A stretch of 54,349 nt of DNA from contig CAYNSB010000026.1 in the NCBI GenBank assembly GCA_964399625.1, positions 1-54,349 on the forward strand, in the 5' to 3' direction. Below the pieces are notes generated by a model. That model made no database searches and was not told the DNA's origin. It was given only the letters and a program-made list of their open reading frames with translations. Below, piece after piece: positions 34,323 to 44,733 of the stretch (position 1 is the stretch's first letter; each line of letters starts with the position of its first letter). Both the position numbers and the translations under genes were made by a program. The DNA comes from CAYNSB01 sp964399625 (GTDB lineage Bacteria > Planctomycetota > Phycisphaerae > Phycisphaerales > UBA1924).

Positions 34323-35630
34323 CTATCTCACGACGGCCATGAGGTCCGCGGCGACGCCGTCGGCCTGCAGCCAGCCGATCTCGGTGATGCGCCAGCGTTC
34401 CTGATCGTTGTGGAGCAGACCTTGCTCGATGAGCTTGCGGGCGCGATCGTTCAATCGTTGGTCGATCGCGGGGCCGATGGCGTGGGCGCGTTGCCTGAGT
34501 TCGTCGAGCGTGATTCCTTCGCGGAGGCGGAGCCCGGTCATGAGGCGCTCGCGGAGCGCTCGCGCGGCGTCGGGCGATTCGACATCGGCGACGGGAGAGA
34601 AGCCGGCATCGTCGATGGAAAGGTAGTCGTCGAGGCGAGGGGCGTTCTTCCAGCGCCAGCCTCCGGGGCCGGCGAGGAGGTGGCCGCTCGCCGACGGGCC
34701 GCAGGCGAGCCAGGATTCGCTGCGCCAGTAGGCGAGGTTGTGTCGGGCCTCGTGGCCCGGGCGGGCGTAGTTGCTCACCTCGTAGCGATCGAGGCCCGCG
34801 TCGGCGAGTCGTTCGCGGGTGAGGCGGTACATCTCGATCTCCAGGTCCTCGTCGGCGGGTGAGAACTCGGCACGGGCGAGGCGGGCGGTCATCGCGGTGT
34901 TGGGCTCGTAGGTGAGGTTGTAGCAGGAGAGGTGGGTGGTGCCCAGGGCGAGGGCGCGGTCCAGATCGCGGGACCAGTCGTCGAGCGTCTGCCCGGGGAT
35001 TCCGAAGATGAGGTCGATGGACTGGCGGGCGATGCCCGCGGCGCGGGCGAGCTCGACGGCGCGGACGACGTTCTGCGGGTCGTGCCAGCGCTCGAGCGTC
35101 TTGAGATGGCGCGGCTCGAAGGACTGGGCGCCGATGCTGACGCGGTTGACGCCGCCCGCGCGCAGGGCGTGCATGAGCTCGGGCGTGACGGTCTCGGGAT
35201 TGCACTCGACGGTGAACTCGGCGGGCTCGGCGGTCGCGATCTGGCGCGAGAGGAACGCGCTGAGGTCGAAGGTTTGCTGCAGGCGGGCGAGGAGGCGTTG
35301 CCAGAGGTCCAATTGCAGAAGGCTTGGGGTGCCGCCGCCCACGAAGATCGTGCGCAGAGGGGCGCCGGCGGCCCATGGGGCCTGGGCGCGGAGCTCGCGC
35401 TCAAGGCGAGCGACGAAGGGCTCCTGGCGGTCCCGGGTGTCCACGAGGCTGTAGAAGTCGCAGTAGTGGCACTTGTGAAAGCAGAAGGGGACGTGGATGT
35501 AGAGCGAGCGGACGGGCGCGTCGGCGGCGGGAGCGCTCTCGAACACAGACCGAGCGGAGGGGGGCGGCGGGCGGTCGGCGGGGCTGGCGCCCCGTTGCCG
35601 CATGACGTTGAGGGGTGTATCGTGCGCCAT
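34323..35630 (-). CDS. hemW: HemW-type radical SAM protein
   Basis: A 435-residue radical SAM protein of the HemN/HemW family. VPFCFHKCHYCDF holds the iron-sulfur cluster (Cys50, Cys54, Cys57). FVGGGTPSLLQ, FTVECNPET, NRVSIGAQSFEPRHLKTLER and SIDLIFGIPGQTLDDW follow. The C-terminal HemN-type domain has RERLMTGLRLREGITL. HemW proteins bind or carry haem rather than oxidise coproporphyrinogen. Several members lack the HemN N-terminal region, as here, so the chaperone role is more likely. The start may be 35630 or the ATG at 35603. Confidence 0.9.
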   Translation of the reverse strand: MAHDTPLNVMRQRGASPADRPPPPSARSVFESAPAADAPVRSLYIHVPFCFHKCHYCDFYSLVDTRDRQEPFVARLERELRAQAPWAAGAPLRTIFVGGGTPSLLQLDLWQRLLARLQQTFDLSAFLSRQIATAEPAEFTVECNPETVTPELMHALRAGGVNRVSIGAQSFEPRHLKTLERWHDPQNVVRAVELARAAGIARQSIDLIFGIPGQTLDDWSRDLDRALALGTTHLSCYNLTYEPNTAMTARLARAEFSPADEDLEIEMYRLTRERLADAGLDRYEVSNYARPGHEARHNLAYWRSESWLACGPSASGHLLAGPGGWRWKNAPRLDDYLSIDDAGFSPVADVESPDAARALRERLMTGLRLREGITLDELRQRAHAIGPAIDQRLNDRARKLIEQGLLHNDQERWRITEIGWLQADGVAADLMAVVR

Positions 35631-35707
35631 TGTTCGGACGGTCGCTCCGCTCGCCGACGGTGTCCCTGGACCCCACGCCGGCGATGCGAACGAAGGATAG
35701 TTCTCCC

Positions 35708-36286
35708 GTGGAAGTCACCCTTGTGCTGATCCGCGAGTCCGGCCCGTCGAACGCGGTGCGTCTGCGCCGGGCGCGCCTGGTGATTGGGCGGAAGCCCGAG
35801 TGCGAGATCCGCATCCCCGTGCCGCAGGTGTCGCGGGAGCACGCGGAGGTCACGCTGGACGACGGGACGCTGGCGATCAAGGACCTTGGTTCGAGCAACG
35901 GGACGTACGTGGACGGTCAGCGCGTGCAGCAGTCGCCGCTGGTGGCGGGATCGGTGATCACGATCGGTCCCGCGACGTTTGTGGTTCAGGTGGATGGGCA
36001 GCCGGCGAACATCGATGTGCCCGCGGCGCTGAAGAAGGGGGCGATCGATGCCGCCGTGGCAGCGCCGGTGGCGGCGTCGCGGCCGGCGTCTCCGAATCGT
36101 CCCACGCCTGTTCCCAAGTCGACGGTGAAGCCCGCGCCGCCCGGTGCAAAGCCCGGCGCGAAGCAGAAGGATCCGGACGACTCGGACTTTGATCTCGACG
36201 ACTCGGACGAGAGCAGCTTCGGGAACATCGACTTCTCCGACCTGCTCAAGGACGACGACGAGGACGAGAAGCAGCCCAAGTTGTGA
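35708..36286 (+). CDS. FHA-domain protein
   Basis: A 192-residue protein with an N-terminal forkhead-associated domain (about 1-95), which binds phosphothreonine peptides. EVTLVLIRESGPSN opens it, then RLVIGRKPECEIRIP, VSREHAEVTLDDG and KDLGSSNGTYVDGQRV. A Pro/Lys-rich linker and a very acidic C-terminus (DDSDFDLDDSDESS, later DDDEDE) follow. The GTG start at 35708 begins directly with the FHA strand and has AAGGA upstream; an ATG at 35684 would add 8 residues. It is probably a signalling adaptor for Ser/Thr kinases, none of which are in the window. Confidence 0.88.
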   Translation: MEVTLVLIRESGPSNAVRLRRARLVIGRKPECEIRIPVPQVSREHAEVTLDDGTLAIKDLGSSNGTYVDGQRVQQSPLVAGSVITIGPATFVVQVDGQPANIDVPAALKKGAIDAAVAAPVAASRPASPNRPTPVPKSTVKPAPPGAKPGAKQKDPDDSDFDLDDSDESSFGNIDFSDLLKDDDEDEKQPKL

Positions 36287-36334
36287 GCTGGGAGCCGGGG
36301 GCGGCGTGCTCGCTGGGTGTGGTTGCGCGCGGTG

Positions 36335-36526
36335 TTAGGCCGCGGGCTTCTGCGACTTGGCGTCGGCTTCGGGCTTTGGCGCGGCGCTGGAGCCACCCGG
36401 AATCTTGATGTTGGTGCCGCAGCCCCTGCAGCGGACGGTCTTCCCGCGCGCGACCGACGGCACCGCAAGGATCTTGCGGCACGTCAGGTTCGGGCACATC
36501 ACGCGGATCGAGTCTGGCTTGGCCAT
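36335..36526 (-). CDS. Small zinc-ribbon protein
   Basis: A 63-residue protein with a four-Cys zinc ribbon: Cys11 and Cys16 (CPNLTC), then Cys33 and Cys36 (CRGC), followed by a Lys/Ala/Pro-rich tail. The folded part resembles the MJ0042-type zinc-ribbon often found in planctomycete proteins; this is a judgement by eye. GAGGGAG lies just before the start. The tiny size and convergence with the FHA gene say nothing about function. Confidence 0.72.
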   Translation of the reverse strand: MAKPDSIRVMCPNLTCRKILAVPSVARGKTVRCRGCGTNIKIPGGSSAAPKPEADAKSQKPAA

Positions 36527-36674
36527 CGGCTCCCTCGGGCGTCGTTCGATCTATCGGCAAGGGCGATCGCAGTCTGAAACGCGTTGTGGGTCGGGTGCGG
36601 CTGTTTCTGTTGTGGATTCGGTGAATCGTGGCTTCGTATCGCTACGATCCGGGGAGTCTCAGCGAGGGCCCACG

Positions 36675-38042
36675 ATGCCAGTTTCAGTCGCTTCACGGTC
36701 GCCGCAGAACGTGCTGAGACCGTCGTCGACGGCGGTTATCGGTCTTCAGTGGGGGGATGAGGGCAAGGGAAAGGCCGTGGACCTGCTGGCGCGGGACCAC
36801 GATGCGGTGGTGCGGTTCAACGGCGGGGCGAACGCGGGGCACTCGCTGGTCGTGAATGGGACACGGTTCTCCGTTCACCTGCTGCCGTCGGGGATTCTGT
36901 ATCCGGGCAAGCTCTCGGTGATCGGCAATGGGGTGGTGGTCGATCCGGAGAAGCTGCTGGCGGAGATCGACGCGTTCGCGAGCAAGGGGATCGACACGTC
37001 GGGGCTTGTGCTGTCGGACCGCTCGCACATCGTCGCGCCGTATCACAAGGCGGAGGATGAACTGCGCGAGGAGTTGCTTCGAGCGACGGCGTCGCCCGCG
37101 CCGGGGGGCGGGGGAGAGATCGGGACGACCAAGCGCGGGATCGGGCCGGCATACGCGGACAAGGTGCAGCGGTCGACGGCGATCCGTGCGGGGGACCTTC
37201 TTCGCGAGGACGTGCTCCGGCAGAAGGTGCGGATGGCGTGCGCGTTCAAGAACGACGCGCTTGCGGGAATGGCGCGGGTTGCGGGGCGGTCGTTCACGGC
37301 GTTCGACCCGGGCGCGCTGGCGGCGACGCTGCTGGAGCAGGGGGCGCGGTTGCGTCCGATGATCCGCGATACGACGTACCTGCTGCATGATCTGCTGTCG
37401 CAAGGGAAGCGGATTCTCTTCGAGGGCGCGAACGCGACGCTGCTAGACGTGGACCACGGGACGTACCCGTTCGTGACCTCGTCGAGTTGCGGCGTGTTTG
37501 GAATCGGGCCCGGTGCGGGGGTGTCGGAGCGGTGCCTGTCGAGCGTGCTGGGCGTGATGAAGGCGTACTCGACGCGGGTGGGGCGCGGGCCGCTGCTGAC
37601 CGAGTTGCACGATGAGACGGGGGAGCGGATCCGCCAGCGCGGGCGCGAGTTTGGCACGACGACGGGGCGGCCCCGACGCGTCGGGTGGCTGGACCTGGTC
37701 GCGGTGCGGTACAGCGCGATGGTCAATGGGGCGACGGGCCTGGTGCTGACGCTGCTGGACGTGCTGGACGGCATCCCGGAACTGCGCGTGTGCACGGCGT
37801 ACCGGATTGGCGGCACGACGACGGACCGGCTGACGCCCGACGGGCACGCCTTGATGGGGGCCGAGCCGGTGTACACGACGATGGCGGGGTTCAGCGCTGA
37901 TCTGTCGGGGGTTCGTCGTCGGGCGGACCTGCCGGAGGCGGCTCGGCGGTATGTCGATTTCATCGAGGAGTTTGTCGGAGTCCCGGTGTCGTTGATCGGG
38001 GTTGGGCCCGGGCGCGAACAAACGATCGTGTGCGAGCGTTGA
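36675..38042 (+). CDS. purA: Adenylosuccinate synthetase
   Basis: A 455-residue enzyme that joins IMP and aspartate using GTP, the first committed step to AMP. Motifs: VIGLQWGDEGKGKAVDLLA (GTP loop), NGGANAGHSLVVNG, the adenylosuccinate binding segment GTTKRGIGPAYADK, LFEGANATLLDVDHGTYPFVTSS, and the C-terminal GRPRRVGWLDLVAVRY. Length is about 25 residues over the common 430, from an N-terminal tail and a Gly-rich loop. GAGGG stands 6 nt before the ATG at 36675, and TACGAT lies further upstream at 36643-36648. The stop overlaps an ATG of the next frame, but uppS has a better start downstream. Confidence 0.97.
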   Translation: MPVSVASRSPQNVLRPSSTAVIGLQWGDEGKGKAVDLLARDHDAVVRFNGGANAGHSLVVNGTRFSVHLLPSGILYPGKLSVIGNGVVVDPEKLLAEIDAFASKGIDTSGLVLSDRSHIVAPYHKAEDELREELLRATASPAPGGGGEIGTTKRGIGPAYADKVQRSTAIRAGDLLREDVLRQKVRMACAFKNDALAGMARVAGRSFTAFDPGALAATLLEQGARLRPMIRDTTYLLHDLLSQGKRILFEGANATLLDVDHGTYPFVTSSSCGVFGIGPGAGVSERCLSSVLGVMKAYSTRVGRGPLLTELHDETGERIRQRGREFGTTTGRPRRVGWLDLVAVRYSAMVNGATGLVLTLLDVLDGIPELRVCTAYRIGGTTTDRLTPDGHALMGAEPVYTTMAGFSADLSGVRRRADLPEAARRYVDFIEEFVGVPVSLIGVGPGREQTIVCER

Positions 38043-38063
38043 TGCGATGCCGCGGACGTGTGC

Positions 38064-38074
38064 AGGAGCCCATC

Positions 38075-38077
<3 letters not shown>
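38064..38077 (+). promoter_or_regulatory. Shine-Dalgarno AGGAG and GTG start of uppS
   Basis: AGGAG at 38064-38068 lies 6 nt before GTG 38075. It favours this start over the in-frame ATG at 38042, which overlaps the purA stop. Confidence 0.6.
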
Positions 38078-38941
<864 letters not shown>

Positions 38942-38947
38942 GCGATC

Positions 38948-38953
38948 TATGCT
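38948..38953 (+). promoter_or_regulatory. Candidate -10 hexamer TATGCT, leaderless pattern
   Basis: TATGCT lies 6 nt before the TTG start of cdsA, with no Shine-Dalgarno. The pattern helps justify this unusual start. Confidence 0.36.
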
Positions 38954-38959
38954 CGGGCC

Positions 38960-39874
38960 TTGCTTCGGTATCGACTGCTGCTGGGACCGGTGCTCATCGC
39001 GATCGTGCTCGCGGTCGCGTGGCTCGATGGGCGCGTGGAGGGGGCGGCGGTGCCGGCGTGGATGTCGCACTTGTTCGCGGATCGGGCGACGGCTCCTCCC
39101 GGGCTTGTGCTCTTTGGAGCGTGCCTGCTCATCAACATCGTCGCGTCGCGCGAGCTGGTGCGGATCATGCGGGACAAGGGGATCCTCGCGTCCAAGCGGG
39201 TGACCACGTTTGCGGCGGTGGTGGGTCTGCTGGTGTCGTGCCTGGTGCCCGGGAACCTCTCGCCGATCATGGGCGTGGCGATCGTGGCGAGCGGGGCGGT
39301 GGTGGTGCTGATGACGGCGCTGGTATTCTACTCGCGACAGCGGAACGTGCAGGGCGTGGTGGCGGGCGCGGGTGGGGCGCTGCTGGCGTTCGTGTACCTT
39401 GGTCTGGCGTTCGGGTTCCTGCTGGCGATCCGGCGGGAGCATCCGGTGTGGGTGCTGCTGTGGGTGCTGCTGGTGACCAAGTGCTCGGACATTGGTGCGT
39501 ACTTCACGGGGCGGGCGATCGGGCGGCACAAGCTGATCGTGTGGCTCTCTCCGGGCAAGACGTGGGAGGGGCTGTTTGGCGGGTGCTGCCTGGCGGGAGC
39601 GGCGGGGGCGCTGGGGCTGGTGGCGCTGGATCAGCTGGCGGGCGTGCGCGTGCCGGCGCTTTGGACGGGCGCGGCGGCGGGGGTGGTGTTTGCGCTGGTG
39701 GGGCAGCTGGGCGATCTGACGGCGTCGCTGTTCAAGCGGGACGCGGGGATCAAGGACTCGGGCTCGGTGCTGCCGGGGTTTGGGGGCGTGCTGGACGTGA
39801 TCGACTCTCCGCTGCTGGTGGCGCCGGTGGCGTACTGGTGGATCACGGGGTTTCACCCCGTTCTGCACGCGTGA
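38960..39874 (+). CDS. cdsA: Phosphatidate cytidylyltransferase
   Basis: A 304-residue integral membrane enzyme that makes CDP-diacylglycerol for phospholipid synthesis. It has about eight membrane helices. The family signature is near the end: SLFKRDAGIKDSGSVLPGFGGVLDVIDS, where the Asp-Ser and Lys-Asp positions are the metal-dependent active site. KCSDIGAYFTGRAIGRHKL is the other conserved loop. The frame has no ATG after the in-frame stop of uppS; TTG 38960 is the plausible start. The enzyme would act in the inner membrane. Confidence 0.92.
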   Translation: MLRYRLLLGPVLIAIVLAVAWLDGRVEGAAVPAWMSHLFADRATAPPGLVLFGACLLINIVASRELVRIMRDKGILASKRVTTFAAVVGLLVSCLVPGNLSPIMGVAIVASGAVVVLMTALVFYSRQRNVQGVVAGAGGALLAFVYLGLAFGFLLAIRREHPVWVLLWVLLVTKCSDIGAYFTGRAIGRHKLIVWLSPGKTWEGLFGGCCLAGAAGALGLVALDQLAGVRVPALWTGAAAGVVFALVGQLGDLTASLFKRDAGIKDSGSVLPGFGGVLDVIDSPLLVAPVAYWWITGFHPVLHA

Positions 39875-39910
39875 CGGGCTGGGGCGGCGGCTCGGGGCGT
39901 GGACGCGTGC

Positions 39911-39916
39911 TACACT
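39911..39916 (+). promoter_or_regulatory. Candidate -10 hexamer TACACT
   Basis: TACACT in the context GCTACACT lies about 38 nt before the ATG at 39955, leaving room for the GGAG ribosome site. Confidence 0.42.
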
Positions 39917-39954
39917 GGCGAGAAGGTTCGTTGGTCCAGCGCACGGAGTCCTCG

Positions 39955-40770
39955 ATGAGCGTCACGGAGAGCTTGCTCCGCGTCTTCCGGGTCGATCAAC
40001 AGCTTCGCGGCCTGACGGGTCGCCTCACCGCCGCCGAGAAGTTTCTCGAGCAGCAATCGAAACAGCTCGAGCAGTTGAACGCCAAGCGTTCTGCGCTGCA
40101 GGCGCAGGCGAAGCAGGTGCAGGTGCAAGCGCACGAGCACGAGGGCGAGATGAAGCGGATCGACGCGCGCGTCGAGGCGCTCAAGGAGCAGATGAACAGC
40201 GCGCAGACGAACAAGGAATACAAGGCGCTGCTGACCGAGGTCAACACGTACAAGGCCGATCGCTCCACGAGCGAGACGTCGGCGTTGGAGCTGATGACCA
40301 AGCTGGACGAGCTGAAGAAGCAGGGCGACGAGCTGGATGGGCAGATCGGCGAGCGTGAGAAGATGGTGAAGGTCGCGCAGGGCGATCGGACGGCCAAGGC
40401 GGCGGAGATCGCCGACCGATTGAGCCAGCTCAAGAGCGAGCGCGAGGCGCTGGTCGCTCAGGTGCCGCCCAAGATCATGGCGGTGTACGTCGAATTGGTG
40501 CGCTCCAAGGGCGACGACGCGATGGCGCCGGTGGAGGAGCTGGACGCGCGGCGGCACGAGTACACGTGCGGCTCGTGCCAGATGACGGTGCCGGTGGAGC
40601 GCGTCGCGACGTTGATGAAGTCCAACGTGACGACGGAGATCATCCGGTGCGCGTCGTGCGGGTGCGTGCTGTACATCGAGAGCGCGACGGCCGAGCGTTT
40701 CAATAACCCCGGCGGCTCCAAGGGGAAGGGCAAGGGCAAGGGGAAGAAGCAGGAAGAGCAGGAGGTCTGA
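39955..40770 (+). CDS. Coiled-coil protein with C4 zinc ribbon
   Basis: A 271-residue protein. A long helical coiled coil (about 1-180, rich in Gln, Lys, Glu and Leu) is followed by a zinc ribbon with YTCGSCQM and IRCASCGCVLY, the C4-type zf-RING_7 family found in many bacteria. A Lys/Gly-rich tail (about 250-271) ends it. The role of the family is unclear; a nucleic-acid or ribosome-related function has been suggested for similar proteins, which I cannot test. GGAG lies 7 nt before the ATG. It converges on ruvB. Confidence 0.88.
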   Translation: MSVTESLLRVFRVDQQLRGLTGRLTAAEKFLEQQSKQLEQLNAKRSALQAQAKQVQVQAHEHEGEMKRIDARVEALKEQMNSAQTNKEYKALLTEVNTYKADRSTSETSALELMTKLDELKKQGDELDGQIGEREKMVKVAQGDRTAKAAEIADRLSQLKSEREALVAQVPPKIMAVYVELVRSKGDDAMAPVEELDARRHEYTCGSCQMTVPVERVATLMKSNVTTEIIRCASCGCVLYIESATAERFNNPGGSKGKGKGKGKKQEEQEV

Positions 40771-40802
40771 GGACTCCGCTGCTTCCGCGCTGCTCGCGCC
40801 GG

Positions 40803-41840
<1,038 letters not shown>

Positions 41841-41848
41841 GCGCGGAG

Positions 41849-41854
41849 AGTGTA
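41849..41854 (-). promoter_or_regulatory. Candidate -10 hexamer TACACT, leaderless pattern
   Basis: TACACT lies 8 nt before the ruvB ATG. Confidence 0.42.
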
Positions 41855-41911
41855 TCGGGGATTTGTTTGGGAGATGGCGAAAGTTTGGCCCAGACCGTGC
41901 CCTGCATACGG

Positions 41912-42388
41912 CTACCGCTGTATCAGGCGACGCACTTCAAGATCAGTGAGGAACTGCTGTGTCCGACGCCACACCTTCCAGACGGCGGCAACCTTGCGCA
42001 GCATCATTATCAAAACGAATGGCCACGGAGCAGACCACACCACGAAAAACAATGCCGGCAAGACGCCGGACCCGCTCATCACCTTCCGGTACTGCACCAC
42101 GACACCGGCGAGCGCAACGACTCCCAAGATGGCGCACGCAAGGGCGAACGCGAGGAAGATCGCGTACACGATCAGTGGTTCGAGGGCGAGCTCGACGAGC
42201 ACCAAGTCCGCTTCGCAGCGAACGTTTATCACCGCGGCCTTGACAAAGTCAGTGTGTCGGACTCCCCGGTATTCGAAAAGCGTCGTGCGGTACCCGTTGA
42301 GCCCGTTCGGACTCCACCTGAATCGCTCAATCGCGTCGGCGACGCGATCCTTGTGATTCGGAATGATCAGAGAACGGCGGACGATCAT
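41912..42388 (-). CDS. Membrane protein of unknown function
   Basis: A 158-residue protein with a soluble N-terminal part (about 1-68) that has alternating beta-like segments (YRTTLFEYRGVRH), two membrane helices (about 70-98 and 105-128) and a short basic C-terminus with a Trp-Lys-Val-Trp-Arg-Arg stretch. I know no family. Codon use is less GC-biased than its neighbours (AGG, ATA, CGA, CCA and CTT codons are frequent), so it may be a recent arrival. It starts 18 nt after the stop of the M28 peptidase gene on the same strand. Confidence 0.6.
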   Translation of the reverse strand: MIVRRSLIIPNHKDRVADAIERFRWSPNGLNGYRTTLFEYRGVRHTDFVKAAVINVRCEADLVLVELALEPLIVYAIFLAFALACAILGVVALAGVVVQYRKVMSGSGVLPALFFVVWSAPWPFVLIMMLRKVAAVWKVWRRTQQFLTDLEVRRLIQR

Positions 42389-42406
42389 CAGGCCATCATG
42401 ATTCGC

Positions 42407-44644
42407 TCAATGTCCCGGCGCAGTGCCGGCGGGGGACTTGGCGGGCTCGGTCTTGCTTGGCTCGGACTTGCTCGGTGCGGGCTTGGGGGCCTCGGACTTG
42501 GGCGGCTCTTCCTTCTTGGGCTCCTGCGGCACGCGGGCGAGAAGGCTCGGTGCGCACGCGAGGTTGTACGCGGTGACCGCGGCGCACGTGGAGGATTGAC
42601 GCAGGTACTCGGGGATGGCGAGGTCGATGCGGTCGTTCTGGGTGTGCCAGCCGAAGAAGTAGTCCGCGCGCCCGATCTCGTCCCAGAAGAACCCGGGGAT
42701 GCCCACGCGGTTGAAGGACGCGTGGTCGCTGCCGCCCTCCTGGGTGAACTTGTCCTGCACGTGGATGTTCACGTCGAGGAAGCGGTTGTCGGTGTCGGAC
42801 CAGAACTGCCCGTTGACGGGGGCGGTGGCGGCGGCGAGGTAGTCCTTCATGGACTCGATGCACCCGAGGCCGCCCTCGGTGTTGGTGCCGCCGTCATCGA
42901 CGAAGACGGCGGAGATCTTGGCCTGCTCCTCGGGGGAGAGGCTCTTGACGTAGGCGGCCGAACCGAGCAGGCCCTGCTCCTCGCCGGTCCAGAGGATGAA
43001 GCGGATGGTTCGCTTGGGCTTGACGCCGGTGGTGGCGAGGATGCGAGCGGCTTCGAGGGTGACGCTGGAGCCCGTGCCGTTGTCGGTGGTGCCCATGGAG
43101 CCCGGGCCGTTCCAACTGTCGAGGTGTCCGGAGATGATCACGACCTGGTCGGGCATCTCGGTGCCGGGGATCTCGGCGATGACGTTGTACATCGGGAATG
43201 GGCCGGGTGTGAGCTTGTTGTTGGCGTTGATCTCGGCGTTGACCTCGTAGCCATCGGCGAGGCGGGAGTTGATGAAGTCGTAGTCCGAGGCGCGGACCTG
43301 GACCTCGACGTCCTGCGGGAGTGCGTCGGGCTTGAGCTCGCGCCAGGCGCGGAGCCCGCCGGTGCGGACGCGCTCGTCGGGGCTGCTGGAGATGAACCCC
43401 GCGGGGTGCATGCGCCAGACGCGCTCCTCCATCGTCATGGTTTCCTTCTTGTCGGCGGCGTCGCGCTTGGCTGGGCGCTGCATCGCGAGCGTGAGCGCGG
43501 CGCCACCCTCGCGGGCGGAGGTGCCGGTGAGCTTCTCGGCGTCGAGCGTCAGCGTGACCTTTGAAACGCCGGTGGGGTTCTCCCATGCAAAGTCGAGTTT
43601 GTTGGTCTGCGGGTTGAAGGTGCCGTCCTTGATCGGTCCCTCGGCGAAGCCCGGGAGCCCGAACGTGCCGGACACGGGACGGACGCCGTCCTTGGGCTCG
43701 CCAAGCGTCAGCGACGCCTTGATGGGCGTTCCCTCTTCCCCGATGGGTCCGCCCTTGGCGACGCCCTCCCAGGCGCCGGCGGGGGCCGGCGCGTTGGCGG
43801 GCGCTTCGCTCGCAGGCTTCTCCTCGGCCTTGGCAAGCGCCGGATACCGCAGCTTCATGAAGAGCTGCTGACGCGTGTTCATGTTGCCGGCGGCACCGCG
43901 GACGCCCTGGCGTCCCGGCGGCGGGGCCTTGACCAGCACCCAGGCGCCGGCGAGTTTCTCGGAGACTTCCTCGAACTCCTGCACGTCGGCGGGCATCTTG
44001 ATGATGGGGCCCTTGACGGGGCCGTTGGTGCCGGCGGTCCAGGCGAGTGTGGTGAACTCCAGATCGCGGACGGTGCGGAGTTCCTTCTTTCCGTCGCGGT
44101 TGTCACGCTCCTCGACGACGCGTGCGGCGCTGGGCCCTCGATCGAATCGGACGGGGATCTGGCCCCACTCGAAGAGACGGACGTTCTTGAGGCCCCAGCT
44201 CTCGAACTGGGACTTGGCCCACTGGCAGGCGCGGTCGGCGTTGCTCGAGCCGGTGAGGCGCGGGCCGATCTGCTTGGAGATGTGCGTGAGGTGATCCATC
44301 ACGCGATTGCGGTTCTTGCCTTCGTCGATGATGCGAGCGATCGAGCGGGCATCGCCCATCTTCACGGCGGGGACCTGCGCGCGCTCGCCGTTGACGACGG
44401 CGTACCTGCCCGCGTCCATCAGGCCGGGGACATCCTTGAGAACGGGGGGCGCTTCGCTGCGCCCGGGGCCGGCGGATTGCGCTTGGGCGGCGGGGGCCGG
44501 CGTAGCCGGAGCCTGCGCCGTTGCTGGTGGGGGGGACTTGGGGTGCGACGTTGGCTCGGGCGCGGCGCACCCTGCCAGGGCCGCGAGGATCAGCGGCGCG
44601 GTAGACCAGATGGAGCGAATGCGACAGACGGGCGCCTTGGGCAT
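42407..44644 (-). CDS. M28-family metallopeptidase, lipoprotein
   Basis: A 745-residue exported protein: lipoprotein signal with ALAGCAAP (Cys near 26), a Pro/Ala-rich linker, an N-terminal M28-associated region (about 100-260), a long insertion (about 280-420) with a beta-rich ASLTLGEPKDGVRPVSG segment, and a C-terminal M28 peptidase core. Zinc ligands and catalytic residues: HLDSW (His507), TDNG (Asp521), GEEQG (Glu555 and Glu556), VDDGG and GWHTQND. It likely cleaves N-terminal residues or dipeptides from proteins at the cell surface. The tail is rich in Lys, Pro, Ser and Glu. The start has GGAGG upstream. Confidence 0.9.
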   Translation of the reverse strand: MPKAPVCRIRSIWSTAPLILAALAGCAAPEPTSHPKSPPPATAQAPATPAPAAQAQSAGPGRSEAPPVLKDVPGLMDAGRYAVVNGERAQVPAVKMGDARSIARIIDEGKNRNRVMDHLTHISKQIGPRLTGSSNADRACQWAKSQFESWGLKNVRLFEWGQIPVRFDRGPSAARVVEERDNRDGKKELRTVRDLEFTTLAWTAGTNGPVKGPIIKMPADVQEFEEVSEKLAGAWVLVKAPPPGRQGVRGAAGNMNTRQQLFMKLRYPALAKAEEKPASEAPANAPAPAGAWEGVAKGGPIGEEGTPIKASLTLGEPKDGVRPVSGTFGLPGFAEGPIKDGTFNPQTNKLDFAWENPTGVSKVTLTLDAEKLTGTSAREGGAALTLAMQRPAKRDAADKKETMTMEERVWRMHPAGFISSSPDERVRTGGLRAWRELKPDALPQDVEVQVRASDYDFINSRLADGYEVNAEINANNKLTPGPFPMYNVIAEIPGTEMPDQVVIISGHLDSWNGPGSMGTTDNGTGSSVTLEAARILATTGVKPKRTIRFILWTGEEQGLLGSAAYVKSLSPEEQAKISAVFVDDGGTNTEGGLGCIESMKDYLAAATAPVNGQFWSDTDNRFLDVNIHVQDKFTQEGGSDHASFNRVGIPGFFWDEIGRADYFFGWHTQNDRIDLAIPEYLRQSSTCAAVTAYNLACAPSLLARVPQEPKKEEPPKSEAPKPAPSKSEPSKTEPAKSPAGTAPGH

Positions 44645-44674
44645 GTCATCCTCCGCGAATGGGCAAGAGGACGA

Positions 44675-44680
44675 ATCGTA
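44675..44680 (-). promoter_or_regulatory. Candidate -10 hexamer TACGAT before the M28 gene
   Basis: TACGAT lies about 30 nt upstream of the ATG, leaving room for the GGAGG site. Confidence 0.35.
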
Positions 44681-44733
44681 CCAGAAGGTCCGTCACGCGC
44701 GCATCGGATTTTTGGTGTGGGGCGCGGGTCGTC

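Noticed and set aside
39846..39860. GGGG-CCCC hairpin near the end of cdsA
   Set aside because: Lies inside coding sequence with no T-run.
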